The translations under genes were made by a program, and so were the position numbers. A stretch of 64,000 bases of DNA from an uncultured Porphyromonadaceae bacterium. Its GTDB lineage: Bacteria; Bacteroidota; Bacteroidia; Bacteroidales; Muribaculaceae. Shown piece after piece: positions 17,845 through 27,101 of the stretch. A model generated the notes under the pieces. It was given only the letters and a program-made list of their open reading frames with translations, was not told the origin of the DNA and made no database searches. The DNA is taken from NCBI GenBank assembly GCA_947643665.1, contig CANRWW010000008.1, positions 1 through 64,000 on the forward strand, given 5' to 3'. Position 1 is the stretch's first letter. Each line of letters opens with the position of its first letter.

Positions 17845-20829
17845 TTATTTCAAGACTACCTTGAAGACATTTCCGTCAACAGTCACCACATAGGTGCCAG
17901 GAGCGGCAACCACGCGGGCTGCGCCATCTCCTGCGGCCACAGTGCGGCCGGCAAGATCTACGACTGCATATGCGCCATCTCCGGAAATCACCAAAGTAGT
18001 GCCCTCTACAGAAAGCGGGGAGATGCCTTCACCCACGCCAGTGACACTTGAAGATCCCTGATAGTCAACCGGGGTTGTGGCAAAAGACTCTGCATTGTTA
18101 TATACGGCCTTTACTGTATAGCTGCCTTTGGGGGCATCATCAGAAAGCGTGTATGTGGTCTCGGTAACAAGTTCGGGATTGATCTTTTCGGCATTGCAAT
18201 ATATATTGTAGCCCTGGAATACCGTTGCCTCGGAAATGAGACCGTAACCGGTAGTGAAGCGGAAATCCGTCAGACACAAAGCGTCACCATAAGATGTAGT
18301 GCAATGTAGTGCGAAGTACTTCACACCCGCAGGAATCTCCACGGAATAATCGGTCCATCCAATACCGCTGTTCCCTTGCAGTTTATATGTTTCAAGAGCA
18401 GAGAACGATTCCGTTTGATTATCCGTATATGAGATCATCAGATCAAAGTATTCAGAACCATATCCGGCGGGAGCCATTGCCTTGAAAGTCAAGGTCTGAG
18501 CCAGACCATTGAGCTTGGGTGAGATAAGCCAGTCATTTGCCTCTCCCTGGCATCCTATGAATATGAAACACTGTGTTCCCTCTTCAGGAACTGTCCAGTT
18601 TGGACCGAGAAGCACCGGATTGAGCACCATGCCGCTGACATTGGTATTCTTGTTGGGATAATCCTCCTCTGATCCGGGGATATTATATGTGTCAAGCCCG
18701 TCATTGTCCACGAATGTCCAGTCACCAAAAGTTCCTGTCACGCCATGTTCACAGTCAACAAATTGTTCGTACACCTCCTTGTCACTGTCTGAGAACGGCA
18801 GTTCACCAACTGCGTCCCAATTCAATACACCAAGCGCAAGCGAAAGATTTGAAGGAGAAGGAAGAGCAACTACTTCAACATCCTTGCTAGCAGTGTTGTT
18901 TTCGGGATCTGCATCCACATCACTTTCAACAGCAGCTACAAGAGCGTAATCCCCGGCTAAAGTCTCATCGGTTATGTCTACAGGCAATTCAAGGACTATT
19001 GATGAATGGCCGTTCAACGACGGGAAATTTCCAGTTGCGACCTCGTTGTCACCAAGTGTCACAACAGCATCAAAAGGTGCTGAAGCGTCGTCACCGGTGT
19101 TCTCCACACTGACGCTTACCATCATCTTGGCACCTGGATAGAACTTATCAGGAGCAGATACCGAGTTGATGACAAGATCCACAGGCATGATCTCACGCAC
19201 TTCTACGGCATCCAATGCAAATTTGGCGAACTTGCTTCCAATTGTTACCTCGAATTTCACCTTTATGAATTCCGCACCCGCAAACTTTGAAAGGCTTGTC
19301 GTGAAGATTACCCACTGGTTAAGCCCAGGTCCGCTATGCATGTCCAGATCATCCAATTCCACAAATTCACCACCATCTGCAGAGACATAGACCTTCAACT
19401 CATTATCAGAATATTCTGGATCAAAATCAAAATAGGAAAATTTAAGAATCGGATTTACTGCATCCTTAAGATCTATGCGCCCAGTAATAGCAGACTCCCG
19501 GTCTCCCACCTCGTTGCTATAGCTCATTGGTTGCATGAACAAGAATCCGCCATCTCCATCGAAAGCCCTTAATTCAACATTCAAATCGGGGATATCAATT
19601 CCGGTAGAAGTGCTCCAGATATAACCGGTACGATCCCAGGTGGAATACCTTGCACTTCCGCCAGCCCAGCTCTCGCAATATGGCATCTTTACAGCAGGCC
19701 CAGCCAAGATTTCTTCATTGGTGGTAACAGACGAACCCTCAATTTCACCTGCATAAGCCGTGATGCGATATTTGAAGACTCCTTCTTCGGCAATCTGGTC
19801 ATCCAGAAATTCCGTTGTTTCCAAACCTGTGGCTATAACTTGATATTCAGGCCAAAAGCTATACGGAGCACGTTCAACCTTATAACAGAGGGTGGATGGG
19901 TCAAACCATCCGTTATTTACACCTGAGGTAGGAGCATCCCATGCAAGACGTACATTGTCACCCTCCGCTACAGCTACAAGATTCGACGGTGCAGCGGGTT
20001 TGTCCGGACCGATCAGTACCTCGCTTTGGTTGTATGCGGTAGAAGTGGTGACACTCCCATCGTAGTATATGCTCAAACGGTATTTGTATTTCGTACCGGC
20101 TTCCAATGCCTCACTGTCATTATCCACATACTCATATTCTTTCCCAGGTTCAGCATTTTCAATGGTATGGATAACCTCAAATGAGCTGTACCATCCATCA
20201 TCCTTGCGGCCGATTTCAATCTTGATCGGTTCAGTTACGTTTACAGCGCCGTCATTAGCCGTAGTTGGAGCTGTAAATTTCACAGTAGCTTCTATCGCGC
20301 CCTGATCACCGGGAAGAACCTGGAAGTTTGTAGCCGGGTCAATTGACCATCCTATAAATTCGCTTCTGCCAGCTGTTTGCCCGTCATTACCATCAATTAC
20401 AGGTATGATCATATAGTACCAATAAACGCCATGCTTGAGCTTCGTCTGGTCTATCCACTCAATCTCAGTTCCACTGGGGACATTCTTGATCTCATGAAGC
20501 AATTCCCTGTTTTCCTCGTCGTAATACAATCCTTCGTTGCGATAAATCCGGATGGCATCCACCTTTGTTATCTCCTCATAATCGCCGCTTATGCTCCAAT
20601 AAGCAATGCGTGGTGAGGTAAAGGAGATTTTCACATTGTCCTGTTCAGGCATGAAATTTATCATCAAGTCCACTACCTGGGCTGATTTCAGGTATTCGCC
20701 GGTTGTGGTGCCCTCGTCGGACGGGGCGGTGATATTGGTATAAACCTGCGCGATAGCGTCACGCCCAGTGGCAGTACCAACTGTCAGCAACGCCGCGCAG
20801 CCCATTAAAGAGTAAAGAAGTTTCTTCAT
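17845..20829 (-). CDS. Large secreted Fn3/CARDB/adhesin-like protein, paralogue of the neighbour
   Basis: A 994-residue protein with a signal peptide (cleavage near RDAIAQ). It shares its architecture with the 1451-residue neighbour: fibronectin-type units (SPRIAYWSISGDYEE; APSNLVAVAEGDNVRLAW), MAM-like/choice-of-anchor domains with a NDWLISPKLNG signature, and a CARDB-like unit starting PVDLVINSVSAPDKFYPG. The C-terminus (VVDLAGRTVAAG...APGTYVVTVDGNVFKVVLK) is again a sorting-tail-like strand pair. The likely role is surface attachment or matrix interaction; this is inference from domain type. The two genes probably arose by tandem duplication. A -7 box lies about 127 bases upstream. Confidence 0.8.
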   Translation of the reverse strand: MKKLLYSLMGCAALLTVGTATGRDAIAQVYTNITAPSDEGTTTGEYLKSAQVVDLMINFMPEQDNVKISFTSPRIAYWSISGDYEEITKVDAIRIYRNEGLYYDEENRELLHEIKNVPSGTEIEWIDQTKLKHGVYWYYMIIPVIDGNDGQTAGRSEFIGWSIDPATNFQVLPGDQGAIEATVKFTAPTTANDGAVNVTEPIKIEIGRKDDGWYSSFEVIHTIENAEPGKEYEYVDNDSEALEAGTKYKYRLSIYYDGSVTTSTAYNQSEVLIGPDKPAAPSNLVAVAEGDNVRLAWDAPTSGVNNGWFDPSTLCYKVERAPYSFWPEYQVIATGLETTEFLDDQIAEEGVFKYRITAYAGEIEGSSVTTNEEILAGPAVKMPYCESWAGGSARYSTWDRTGYIWSTSTGIDIPDLNVELRAFDGDGGFLFMQPMSYSNEVGDRESAITGRIDLKDAVNPILKFSYFDFDPEYSDNELKVYVSADGGEFVELDDLDMHSGPGLNQWVIFTTSLSKFAGAEFIKVKFEVTIGSKFAKFALDAVEVREIMPVDLVINSVSAPDKFYPGAKMMVSVSVENTGDDASAPFDAVVTLGDNEVATGNFPSLNGHSSIVLELPVDITDETLAGDYALVAAVESDVDADPENNTASKDVEVVALPSPSNLSLALGVLNWDAVGELPFSDSDKEVYEQFVDCEHGVTGTFGDWTFVDNDGLDTYNIPGSEEDYPNKNTNVSGMVLNPVLLGPNWTVPEEGTQCFIFIGCQGEANDWLISPKLNGLAQTLTFKAMAPAGYGSEYFDLMISYTDNQTESFSALETYKLQGNSGIGWTDYSVEIPAGVKYFALHCTTSYGDALCLTDFRFTTGYGLISEATVFQGYNIYCNAEKINPELVTETTYTLSDDAPKGSYTVKAVYNNAESFATTPVDYQGSSSVTGVGEGISPLSVEGTTLVISGDGAYAVVDLAGRTVAAGDGAARVVAAPGTYVVTVDGNVFKVVLK

Positions 20830-20955
20830 CTGTTTAGGGTTAAAGGTTAAGATATTAATTAATAATTGATTGATTCAAAACTATAACATGTGTGCCCATC
20901 ATGACCAACAGTACAGGAAAGCATCCATAATGATTACTGCGAATAGGTCACCCCA

Positions 20956-20963
20956 CAAAGATA
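20956..20963 (-). promoter_or_regulatory. -7 box upstream of the 994-residue surface protein gene
   Basis: On the minus strand TATCTTTG; no well-spaced -33 was found. It predicts a leader of roughly 120 nt. The rest of the gap 20830-21059 is AT-rich and holds nothing else recognisable. Confidence 0.5.
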
Positions 20964-21059
20964 TGAATTATTTTTAATAAATTTTCATTTTGACACAAAA
21001 TTACCGATTATTTCCGCATGGTGCAAAAAAAACAAATTGTGCCATGTCAATCTGCCGCA

Positions 21060-21995
21060 TCATCGTGCCTCATCTTTGCTTTGCAGTTCCTGCGCGCGGG
21101 ACCGGCTTGTGGTCACAAGATAGACACCGGAAAAAATCAAAGCAACTGCCATGCCCTTGGTCAATGAAAAGCTGTCAAACCCAAGCCAGATGCCGATACA
21201 CATCGCAACCACAGGCTGCACATAATTATACATCCCCACAACGGTGGGTCGCAGTAGTTTCTGTCCGGTCATAATGCATATATATGCCAGAAACGTGCCG
21301 CATAACACCACATAACAGGCTCCTGCGATCTCACCGGGGGTAAGCTGTGTCCATGGAAGCGACACCAGCTTTACAATCGAAAAGGGTGCCAGCACTATGG
21401 CTGCGAATGTGAACATCCACTTCATCAGAGTGACGAGCGAATATTTTTTTATAAAGTTCTTATACAGCGTAAGATATAGCGCATAACTCAACTGGGCAAA
21501 CAGAACCAGGATATCGCCCAGACGCGGGTTTGAACCTGAAGCAGACTTAAGCGCACCACCTCCTATCACAAGCAACAACGCACCAGAAGCTCCCAGCGCT
21601 ATGCCACAACATTTTTTCCATGTTATGGGTTCTTTCAGTATCAACGCCGCCAGCAACATCACCCACAGCGGCATGGTAGTAGTGATAACGGAAGCCTCAC
21701 CCGGAGACGTAAAAGACACCCCGAATATAAAGCTGCCTTGGTTAAGAAGTATGCCCAACATTGCAGCACCGGCAAGCATAAGCAAGTCGCGCGGAGGCAC
21801 ATGCTCTTTCGGCAACGCAAGCGAAGCTATCCAGAACAGCATCGCGGCACCAAATATACGGAAGTCGGTCATGACCAACGGAGTGACCACCGCTCCGGCC
21901 ATTACAATCTTAGCAATTGGCGACATCAGCCCCCACATAATATTCGCTCCCAACATTGCCAGGTGGCCGCGGAGCACTCCAATTCCTTTTTCCAT
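21060..21995 (-). CDS. EamA/DMT-family membrane transporter
   Basis: A 311-residue protein with ten hydrophobic segments arranged as two EamA repeats. The repeats are marked by NIMWGLMSPIAKIVM near residue 20 and by ALYLTLYKNFIKKYSLVTLMKW near 195. The family exports metabolites such as amino acids or nucleotide-sugar-like compounds across the inner membrane; the substrate is not predictable. The tail is short and charged. It is transcribed alone, with a -7 box at 22018-22025. Confidence 0.85.
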   Translation of the reverse strand: MEKGIGVLRGHLAMLGANIMWGLMSPIAKIVMAGAVVTPLVMTDFRIFGAAMLFWIASLALPKEHVPPRDLLMLAGAAMLGILLNQGSFIFGVSFTSPGEASVITTTMPLWVMLLAALILKEPITWKKCCGIALGASGALLLVIGGGALKSASGSNPRLGDILVLFAQLSYALYLTLYKNFIKKYSLVTLMKWMFTFAAIVLAPFSIVKLVSLPWTQLTPGEIAGACYVVLCGTFLAYICIMTGQKLLRPTVVGMYNYVQPVVAMCIGIWLGFDSFSLTKGMAVALIFSGVYLVTTSRSRAQELQSKDEAR

Positions 21996-22017
21996 AGTCC
22001 TGAAATGAAAACCGCTG

Positions 22018-22025
22018 CAAAGTTA
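22018..22025 (-). promoter_or_regulatory. -7 box of the EamA transporter gene
   Basis: Minus-strand TAACTTTG; the -33 position 20 nt away reads GCTG, a weak match. The predicted leader is under 20 nt. Confidence 0.5.
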
Positions 22026-22259
22026 CAAATTATTTACATGCTTGTGCAGCCACACCGTTTAAATGTACCTGGCAAGCTGTATTTGGGTACACCAGGCTTC
22101 AATAACGGAAAAAAGCAAACCGGGCTCAATTCACATCGATCCCGGCTCAATCCTTATTGGCATTTGTATATGAAACAAACTTATCAGTATCCTTTTGTGG
22201 CGAAAAATTCTCGTAACCGGCACTTTAAGCAGATACTCGCCGAAACATCGGCCCGCAAC

Positions 22260-22371
22260 CACTCTCGGCACCTCGCCACTGTTCATTCACTTATCATTCA
22301 TTCAATTATTACTCCAATTAATCAATCATTCATTCAATCATTCAAATTCTCAATATCTTTGAAAGGGAGCT
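22260..22371. repeat. Low-complexity ATTCATTC/ATTCAAT stretch
   Basis: Repeated ATTCATTC and (A)TTCAAT words between 22280 and 22350, directly behind the deaminase gene. The larger gap 22026-22371 holds no gene or terminator that I can recognise. Confidence 0.5.
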
Positions 22372-22875
22372 TCAATACTCCACTTTATCTTCTTTTTCAG
22401 CCCACTTCTCAAATGCACGGATAGTTCCGGCATCTTTGATGCGGATACAGGGGATTGACCTCTCCACCTGCGGTTTGCGGAGCTCGCGGTAAAGGAACCT
22501 GTCGGAAAAATTGATGCTGTCGGCATCGTCCTGGGTGTTCCCGTAATATATGCGGCTCACTCCTGCCCAATACAGCGCCGAAAGGCACATGGGACATGGC
22601 TCGCAAGAACTGTAGACCGTGCAGCCGGCAAGGTTGAAAGTGCCTAATTCAGCACATGCCTTGCGTATGGCGTTTACCTCTGCATGAGCGGTAGGATCGT
22701 TGTCAAGCGTAACTGAATTGGCTCCTGTAGCTACAATCTCACCATCACGCACTATGATTGCGCCAAAAGGACCGCCGCCACGATCAATATTCTCTTCAGC
22801 TATGCGCGCGGCTGCTTCCATAAAGCGCACATCCTGTGCCGTTATATTGTTGTCACCTGTTGTTTTCATGCTCAT
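22372..22875 (-). CDS. Nucleoside/guanine deaminase-like zinc enzyme
   Basis: A 167-residue cytidine-deaminase-fold protein. The zinc and catalytic motifs HAEVNAI (near residue 65) and SSCEPCPMCLSALYWAG (near residue 95) are intact. The C-terminal part with DRFLYRELRKPQVERSIP resembles the GuaD-type guanine deaminases that convert guanine to xanthine, rather than tRNA adenosine deaminase, which would carry a different C-terminus. It should be cytosolic. Two ATGs six bases apart can serve as start; both fit. It is a single-gene unit with a good promoter. Confidence 0.8.
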   Translation of the reverse strand: MSMKTTGDNNITAQDVRFMEAAARIAEENIDRGGGPFGAIIVRDGEIVATGANSVTLDNDPTAHAEVNAIRKACAELGTFNLAGCTVYSSCEPCPMCLSALYWAGVSRIYYGNTQDDADSINFSDRFLYRELRKPQVERSIPCIRIKDAGTIRAFEKWAEKEDKVEY

Positions 22876-22915
22876 CTAATTTAGCCATTCAGCGTTATAA
22901 CGCTTTTCCAACGCA

Positions 22916-22948
22916 CAAAGTTAACAGGCCGGGGCTGTACATGACAAC
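22916..22948 (-). promoter_or_regulatory. Promoter of the deaminase gene
   Basis: On the minus strand GTTG (22945-22948) and TAACTTTG (22916-22923) with 21 nt between. Leader about 35 nt. The rest of the gap up to 23272 shows no gene. Confidence 0.7.
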
Positions 22949-23272
22949 CAATGATAAGGCACCACGTCCTAACAACACAAACACACCTGATGGGGAATTA
23001 ATGTACTGGTAGTATCTTCGTATCCCTTTGTTTATATCGGCACATCATGCCGGAGGTATGTCAGGTATCGCCGGCTCATCCCGGCAGAGGAATTAAGGTC
23101 TGTTTTCTTAAGCAGGGCAAAATAACAAAAGTTTCTTGAAACAACAAGCAAATTAATCGTTAATAAACGCTAACTGTAGACTCTATTACTACACAATCCC
23201 TGTTTGGCATGCTAGAAGAGGCATATCCACATGTTGTCCAAGCATGTTTTTTAACACCTTTGCCACATCTTT

Positions 23273-24571
23273 TCAATCAACCGAAGCGGTAAGCCTTACC
23301 ACCTTTTCTGAATCTGGTGTGACCTGAAAACGCCTGGATGTCCTGTAACCGACAACCCACACAGGTTCATCATCGCAAACCAGCACCCACACACGCCCTT
23401 TGGCTGTAAGAGGTATTTTGGCTTCAGCTATAATAGAACTTACAGCACGGGTGCCATGCATCCCGAAAGGCGCAATGCGGTCGGCATGCCGCCATGGCCT
23501 CAGTTCCCACCGGTGACCGCCTTCAAGCACTCCTCCGTCAAGCCACATCTCCATGGGATTGCGTGAGGGAGAAAATTCCCCTGCAGGTAAAACATCCGCA
23601 GTAATGACCGGCCTGCCCGACATTTCCACATCATCCCCCTTTAATTCAACCAGCCTCCCCCTGTCAAGCAGGTAGCGCGCTCCCCCGCTGCCCTGGAATA
23701 TTTTTCCAGAAGCCTCAGGATGTGACAATATTTTTTCCACTGTCGGCAATGCAAATTTACCGTCAAGCAGATGATAGAGTTTCGAGGCCCCCAAAGGGTC
23801 AGACAGCAAACCGGCAAGGACGATATCGCCCGATGGCGTTGTAAGCTCCTTACGTAATTCTTCTATGAACCCCCGTAGCAGATCAAGGTCCCTCCTCAGG
23901 TTTGACACACTGCGGCCCACTGCTTCCATGGCACCCGGAAACTGCGCTTCCAATGCGGGAAGCGTCTCAAGCCTGAGCCGGTTGCGCTTGAAATCGGGCT
24001 TCAGGTTGGTGGAGTCGGTGACATATCCCGTGCCTTCTGCTGCAAGGTATGCCGTAAGATCGCCACGTTCCACACCAAGAAGCGGACGCAGGATATAATC
24101 CCGCGCAGGGGGTATAGCTGCAAGTCCGCGCAATCCGCTCCCACGCAGCAAGTTCAGAAAAAACGTCTCAACATTATCAGACGCATGGTGAGCCGTAAGC
24201 AACGGCATGCCTGTGGCGGCGTGCTCGCTGTCAAACCACTCATAGCGCAATTCGCGTGCAGCCATCTCAACAGATTCACCGGTGGAGGCGACACGCGCAT
24301 AAACATCAAAATGGCGCACTTTCAGTTCCACACCCATGCTAAGGCATAATTCGCGGCAGAAACGTTCGTCGCGGTCGCTCTCGGCACCACGCAGATGAAA
24401 GTTGCAATGCAATCCGACAGGCACATACCCGGCGGCGGCCACTGCCAGAAGCAGGGCCGTAGAATCGGCGCCCCCGCTAAAAGCCACCATCAGGGAACTT
24501 CCAGGAACGGCACCTTCCCGCATGAGCGTTTTGCCGACTATATCCGGTATTTCATTTCTGATATCCGACAT
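23273..24571 (-). CDS. tilS: tRNA(Ile)-lysidine synthase
   Basis: A 432-residue protein with the PP-loop SGGADST near residue 33, the HCNFHLRGAESDRDERF motif and the TAHHASDNVETFFLNLLRGSG motif typical of TilS. It converts C34 of the AUA-reading tRNA-Ile to lysidine with ATP and lysine, an essential step. The frame is open 46 codons further upstream into the phosphatase gene, but the ATG at 24571, 13 bases after that gene's stop, gives the normal TilS N-terminus. It should be cotranscribed with the upstream phosphatase gene. The C-terminal substrate-binding domain is present. Confidence 0.94.
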   Translation of the reverse strand: MSDIRNEIPDIVGKTLMREGAVPGSSLMVAFSGGADSTALLLAVAAAGYVPVGLHCNFHLRGAESDRDERFCRELCLSMGVELKVRHFDVYARVASTGESVEMAARELRYEWFDSEHAATGMPLLTAHHASDNVETFFLNLLRGSGLRGLAAIPPARDYILRPLLGVERGDLTAYLAAEGTGYVTDSTNLKPDFKRNRLRLETLPALEAQFPGAMEAVGRSVSNLRRDLDLLRGFIEELRKELTTPSGDIVLAGLLSDPLGASKLYHLLDGKFALPTVEKILSHPEASGKIFQGSGGARYLLDRGRLVELKGDDVEMSGRPVITADVLPAGEFSPSRNPMEMWLDGGVLEGGHRWELRPWRHADRIAPFGMHGTRAVSSIIAEAKIPLTAKGRVWVLVCDDEPVWVVGYRTSRRFQVTPDSEKVVRLTASVD

Positions 24572-24584
24572 ACACACAGGCGCG

Positions 24585-25853
24585 TCAAGGTTGAAGATGG
24601 AGCGGCAAGCACCTGACCAGGTATTCGCGGGCATCTTCCCAAGGTATATATATCTGTGTCGAATCGGGAAACAGCGGCAACGCACGCTCGTTGAGATCGA
24701 AACGCACACACCATCCGTCCTTGTCGGTGCGGAAGAGTATCATCTGCAAGTTTGCCGCCATGGGCACCACATCAAAGTCTTTCCAGTGCAAGCCCACGGT
24801 GTCAAAATAATTTGTCATATAATAGCACCCGCGCAAGCGCATGAGTGAAAGGAGCGGCATAAGTGTCTCCGCATGCCCGAAACGCAATTCCACATTAAAA
24901 CGGTTCCCACCCGCCACGGCTGCATCCGTCGTAGTTATGAGATCCAGCAGGAGATCGGACGCGATCAGCGCCGGTTCTGCAGATAGGGTGGTAGCCGTAC
25001 GACGCAAGTAATGGCCGAGATTCTCGCATGCCCAGAGCGAATTAAGCTCGGCACGTGTGAAATATTTCTCAAGATCTATAGCCATTCCCATTGCTGGCAA
25101 CCCCACAAGCACCTTGTATTCCGTCCACGACATGTCAAGCGCCTCTTTGTTGCTCAAGAAATCTGGATCGGTCAACAGTCGCCGCGCCGGAGAGGCCGGT
25201 GCGGTAGTTTCGAAAAACATATTATAGGGTGCATCCCATTCTTTGGAAGCAGACCACTCGATATAAGACTTGTCAACATCAAACGGACGCATCAGGGGGG
25301 ATGTCTGGTGTCCTGAGGCGGTATAAAGCTCCACCCGGTTGTTGAGCCTGTCAAGCTGATGAGTGAACTCATACATGCTCATGACGCACCGGGGCGAATA
25401 TGAACTTATGGCATTCACTTTACCGTTGATGAACAGTTTCGGGAAAGCGAGGAACATGCGCGACGCAATGCCACGCTGCTCTGCCATCCCGAGCGAATCC
25501 AGTGCACCCCACCGGTTATGCGAAATATCCGCGACGTAACGGGCCAGGGAAAGAAGTTCCTTACCCAGGGGAGCAAGCACTCCCGCCGAATCCGCACGGT
25601 TGAGAAAAGCTGTAAGCTCCACTGTTGTCTTTGCAGAGGAAAGGTACCGTGCGCCATGCCGCCCGACATGGTTTACAAACACCGGAGTAAGCGAATCAGG
25701 ATATGTGGAAGGCTCTTCCGGAGCCGGATATGGCTTGGCCGAACCCAGACAATCGTCTACGGGATAGTCCGTGGCCATAGGATCGGCACCCGACATGACT
25801 GAAGGCGCCACACATATAAGCCCTATGACCAACAATTTCAGGAATCTGTTCAC
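24585..25853 (-). CDS. MINPP-like histidine phosphatase (phytase type), secreted
   Basis: A 422-residue histidine acid phosphatase. The catalytic NHVGRHGARYLSS motif lies near residue 65 after a signal peptide (LLVIGLICVAPSVMSG). The proton-donor motif is HAE (in FGHAETLMPL near residue 315) rather than HD, as in multiple inositol polyphosphate phosphatases. It may dephosphorylate inositol phosphates in the periplasm; substrate choice is inference. The long open frame extends upstream to 26216 without any usable ATG, so the GTG at 25853 in front of the signal peptide is taken as start. tilS follows 13 bases after the stop. Confidence 0.82.
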   Translation of the reverse strand: MNRFLKLLVIGLICVAPSVMSGADPMATDYPVDDCLGSAKPYPAPEEPSTYPDSLTPVFVNHVGRHGARYLSSAKTTVELTAFLNRADSAGVLAPLGKELLSLARYVADISHNRWGALDSLGMAEQRGIASRMFLAFPKLFINGKVNAISSYSPRCVMSMYEFTHQLDRLNNRVELYTASGHQTSPLMRPFDVDKSYIEWSASKEWDAPYNMFFETTAPASPARRLLTDPDFLSNKEALDMSWTEYKVLVGLPAMGMAIDLEKYFTRAELNSLWACENLGHYLRRTATTLSAEPALIASDLLLDLITTTDAAVAGGNRFNVELRFGHAETLMPLLSLMRLRGCYYMTNYFDTVGLHWKDFDVVPMAANLQMILFRTDKDGWCVRFDLNERALPLFPDSTQIYIPWEDAREYLVRCLPLHLQP

Positions 25854-25871
25854 GTTTTCGTTCGGTTTTGT

Positions 25872-25879
25872 TAATTTTG
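25872..25879 (+). promoter_or_regulatory. -7 box of the TPR-folP-cdaA unit
   Basis: TAATTTTG lies 35 bases before the ATG at 25914; the -33 region reads TTCA and is weak. Confidence 0.45.
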
Positions 25880-25913
25880 TATCAGAAAAGTTTGTTGACA
25901 AACTTAGTGAATT

Positions 25914-26186
25914 ATGATGAATCCACAAAATATAAAAACCGCCATCGAAGGAAAAGTTCCCTCTGAAAGACTTAAAATAATAAACGGACTGCTTGACGAA
26001 ACTCCGGAAGACGCAAATCTGCTTGTGGCACGCGGCAAAGTGCTTTGGAGTATGGGGCGTCGGGGGGAAGCCATGAGCGACTACACACTGGCGGCAAAAC
26101 TTGACCCTGACGGTCCGGCGACGCTGCTTATCGAGCACTCCAACTCTATAATGGATTTCTTTAACCCCGATCTGCTTAATCCCTGA
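25914..26186 (+). CDS. Small tetratricopeptide-repeat protein
   Basis: A 90-residue protein without a signal peptide. Residues 15-75 form about two helical-hairpin TPR units (LKIINGLLDETPEDANLLVARGK...), with the usual small residues at turn positions. TPR units hold proteins together; the partner is unknown. It is probably the first gene of a unit with folP (20 bases apart) and cdaA. Two in-frame ATGs are adjacent; the first is used. Confidence 0.65.
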   Translation: MMNPQNIKTAIEGKVPSERLKIINGLLDETPEDANLLVARGKVLWSMGRRGEAMSDYTLAAKLDPDGPATLLIEHSNSIMDFFNPDLLNP

Positions 26187-26206
26187 AAATTTCGTAACTT
26201 CGCGAC

Positions 26207-27073
26207 ATGAAGCCATTCACCCTCAATCTAAAAGGGAAACTCATAGAAATAAACCGTCCACAAGTGATGGGTATACTCAATGTGACTCCCGACTCGTTCT
26301 ATCAGGGATCCCAGTCATTCGGCGAATACGAGGCTACCAGGCGAGCCGCCACGCTGATAGAGGAAGGTGCCGACATGATAGATATCGGAGGATATTCATC
26401 CCGTCCAGGCGCCTCACCGGTACCCGTAGAAGAGGAATTACGAAGAGTACGCATGGGCGTGGAGGCCATAAGGCGTGTCAGCGGGGATATACCAGTGTCA
26501 GTTGATACATTCCGCTCGGAAGTGGCACGCAAAGCCGTGGAAGAATGGGGAGCGGATATAGTAAACGACATATCGGGAGGATCGCTTGACCAGGAGATGT
26601 TCGCCACTGTAGCATCCATGAAAGTACCATATATACTCATGCACATGCGCGGCACGCCACAGACCATGCAGAACCTTACCGGCTATACCGATGTGACGGC
26701 AGAAGTGGCGGCCGAGCTGTCACGCCCGCTTGAAATTTTAAGACGCATGGGAGTGGCAGACATAATAATAGACCCGGGATTCGGTTTTGCCAAAAACATC
26801 GGGCAGAACTATGAGCTTATGGCCAACCTCAGGCACCTCAGGCATATGCTCGGATGCCCCATACTCACAGGCATATCACGCAAATCAATGATCACCCGCC
26901 TGTGCGGCATCGAACCGGAAAAGGCACTCGCCGGCACAGTGGCGCTTAACACAGCCGCCATACTTTCCGGCACGGCGATAATAAGGGTTCATGACGTAGC
27001 CGAGGCCGTACAGACCGTAAAAGTGACACAAGCGCTTATGGAAGCGGCTTCCGGGACACAAGATGAATTTTAA
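26207..27073 (+). CDS. folP: Dihydropteroate synthase
   Basis: A 288-residue TIM-barrel enzyme that joins p-aminobenzoate to dihydropterin pyrophosphate in folate synthesis. Motifs visible are GILNVTPDSFYQGS near residue 23 (with the pterin-binding Asn), DIGGYSSRPGA near residue 60, DIVNDISGG near residue 115, and DPGFGFAKN near residue 190. The barrel is closed by GISRKSMITRL near residue 222. The family length is normal and no key motif is missing. It precedes cdaA, a pairing common in Bacteroidetes, with a gap of 28 bases. Confidence 0.95.
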   Translation: MKPFTLNLKGKLIEINRPQVMGILNVTPDSFYQGSQSFGEYEATRRAATLIEEGADMIDIGGYSSRPGASPVPVEEELRRVRMGVEAIRRVSGDIPVSVDTFRSEVARKAVEEWGADIVNDISGGSLDQEMFATVASMKVPYILMHMRGTPQTMQNLTGYTDVTAEVAAELSRPLEILRRMGVADIIIDPGFGFAKNIGQNYELMANLRHLRHMLGCPILTGISRKSMITRLCGIEPEKALAGTVALNTAAILSGTAIIRVHDVAEAVQTVKVTQALMEAASGTQDEF

Positions 27074-27101
27074 CCACACGACAAACAACCAGTGACAGAA
27101 A

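Noticed and set aside
23273-24709. 478-residue version of TilS
   Set aside because: The extra 46 residues overlap the phosphatase gene and do not resemble TilS.
24585-26216. 543-residue version of the MINPP-like phosphatase
   Set aside because: The extra 121 residues overlap the divergent TPR gene and lie before a clear signal peptide; the GTG at 25853 is preferred.
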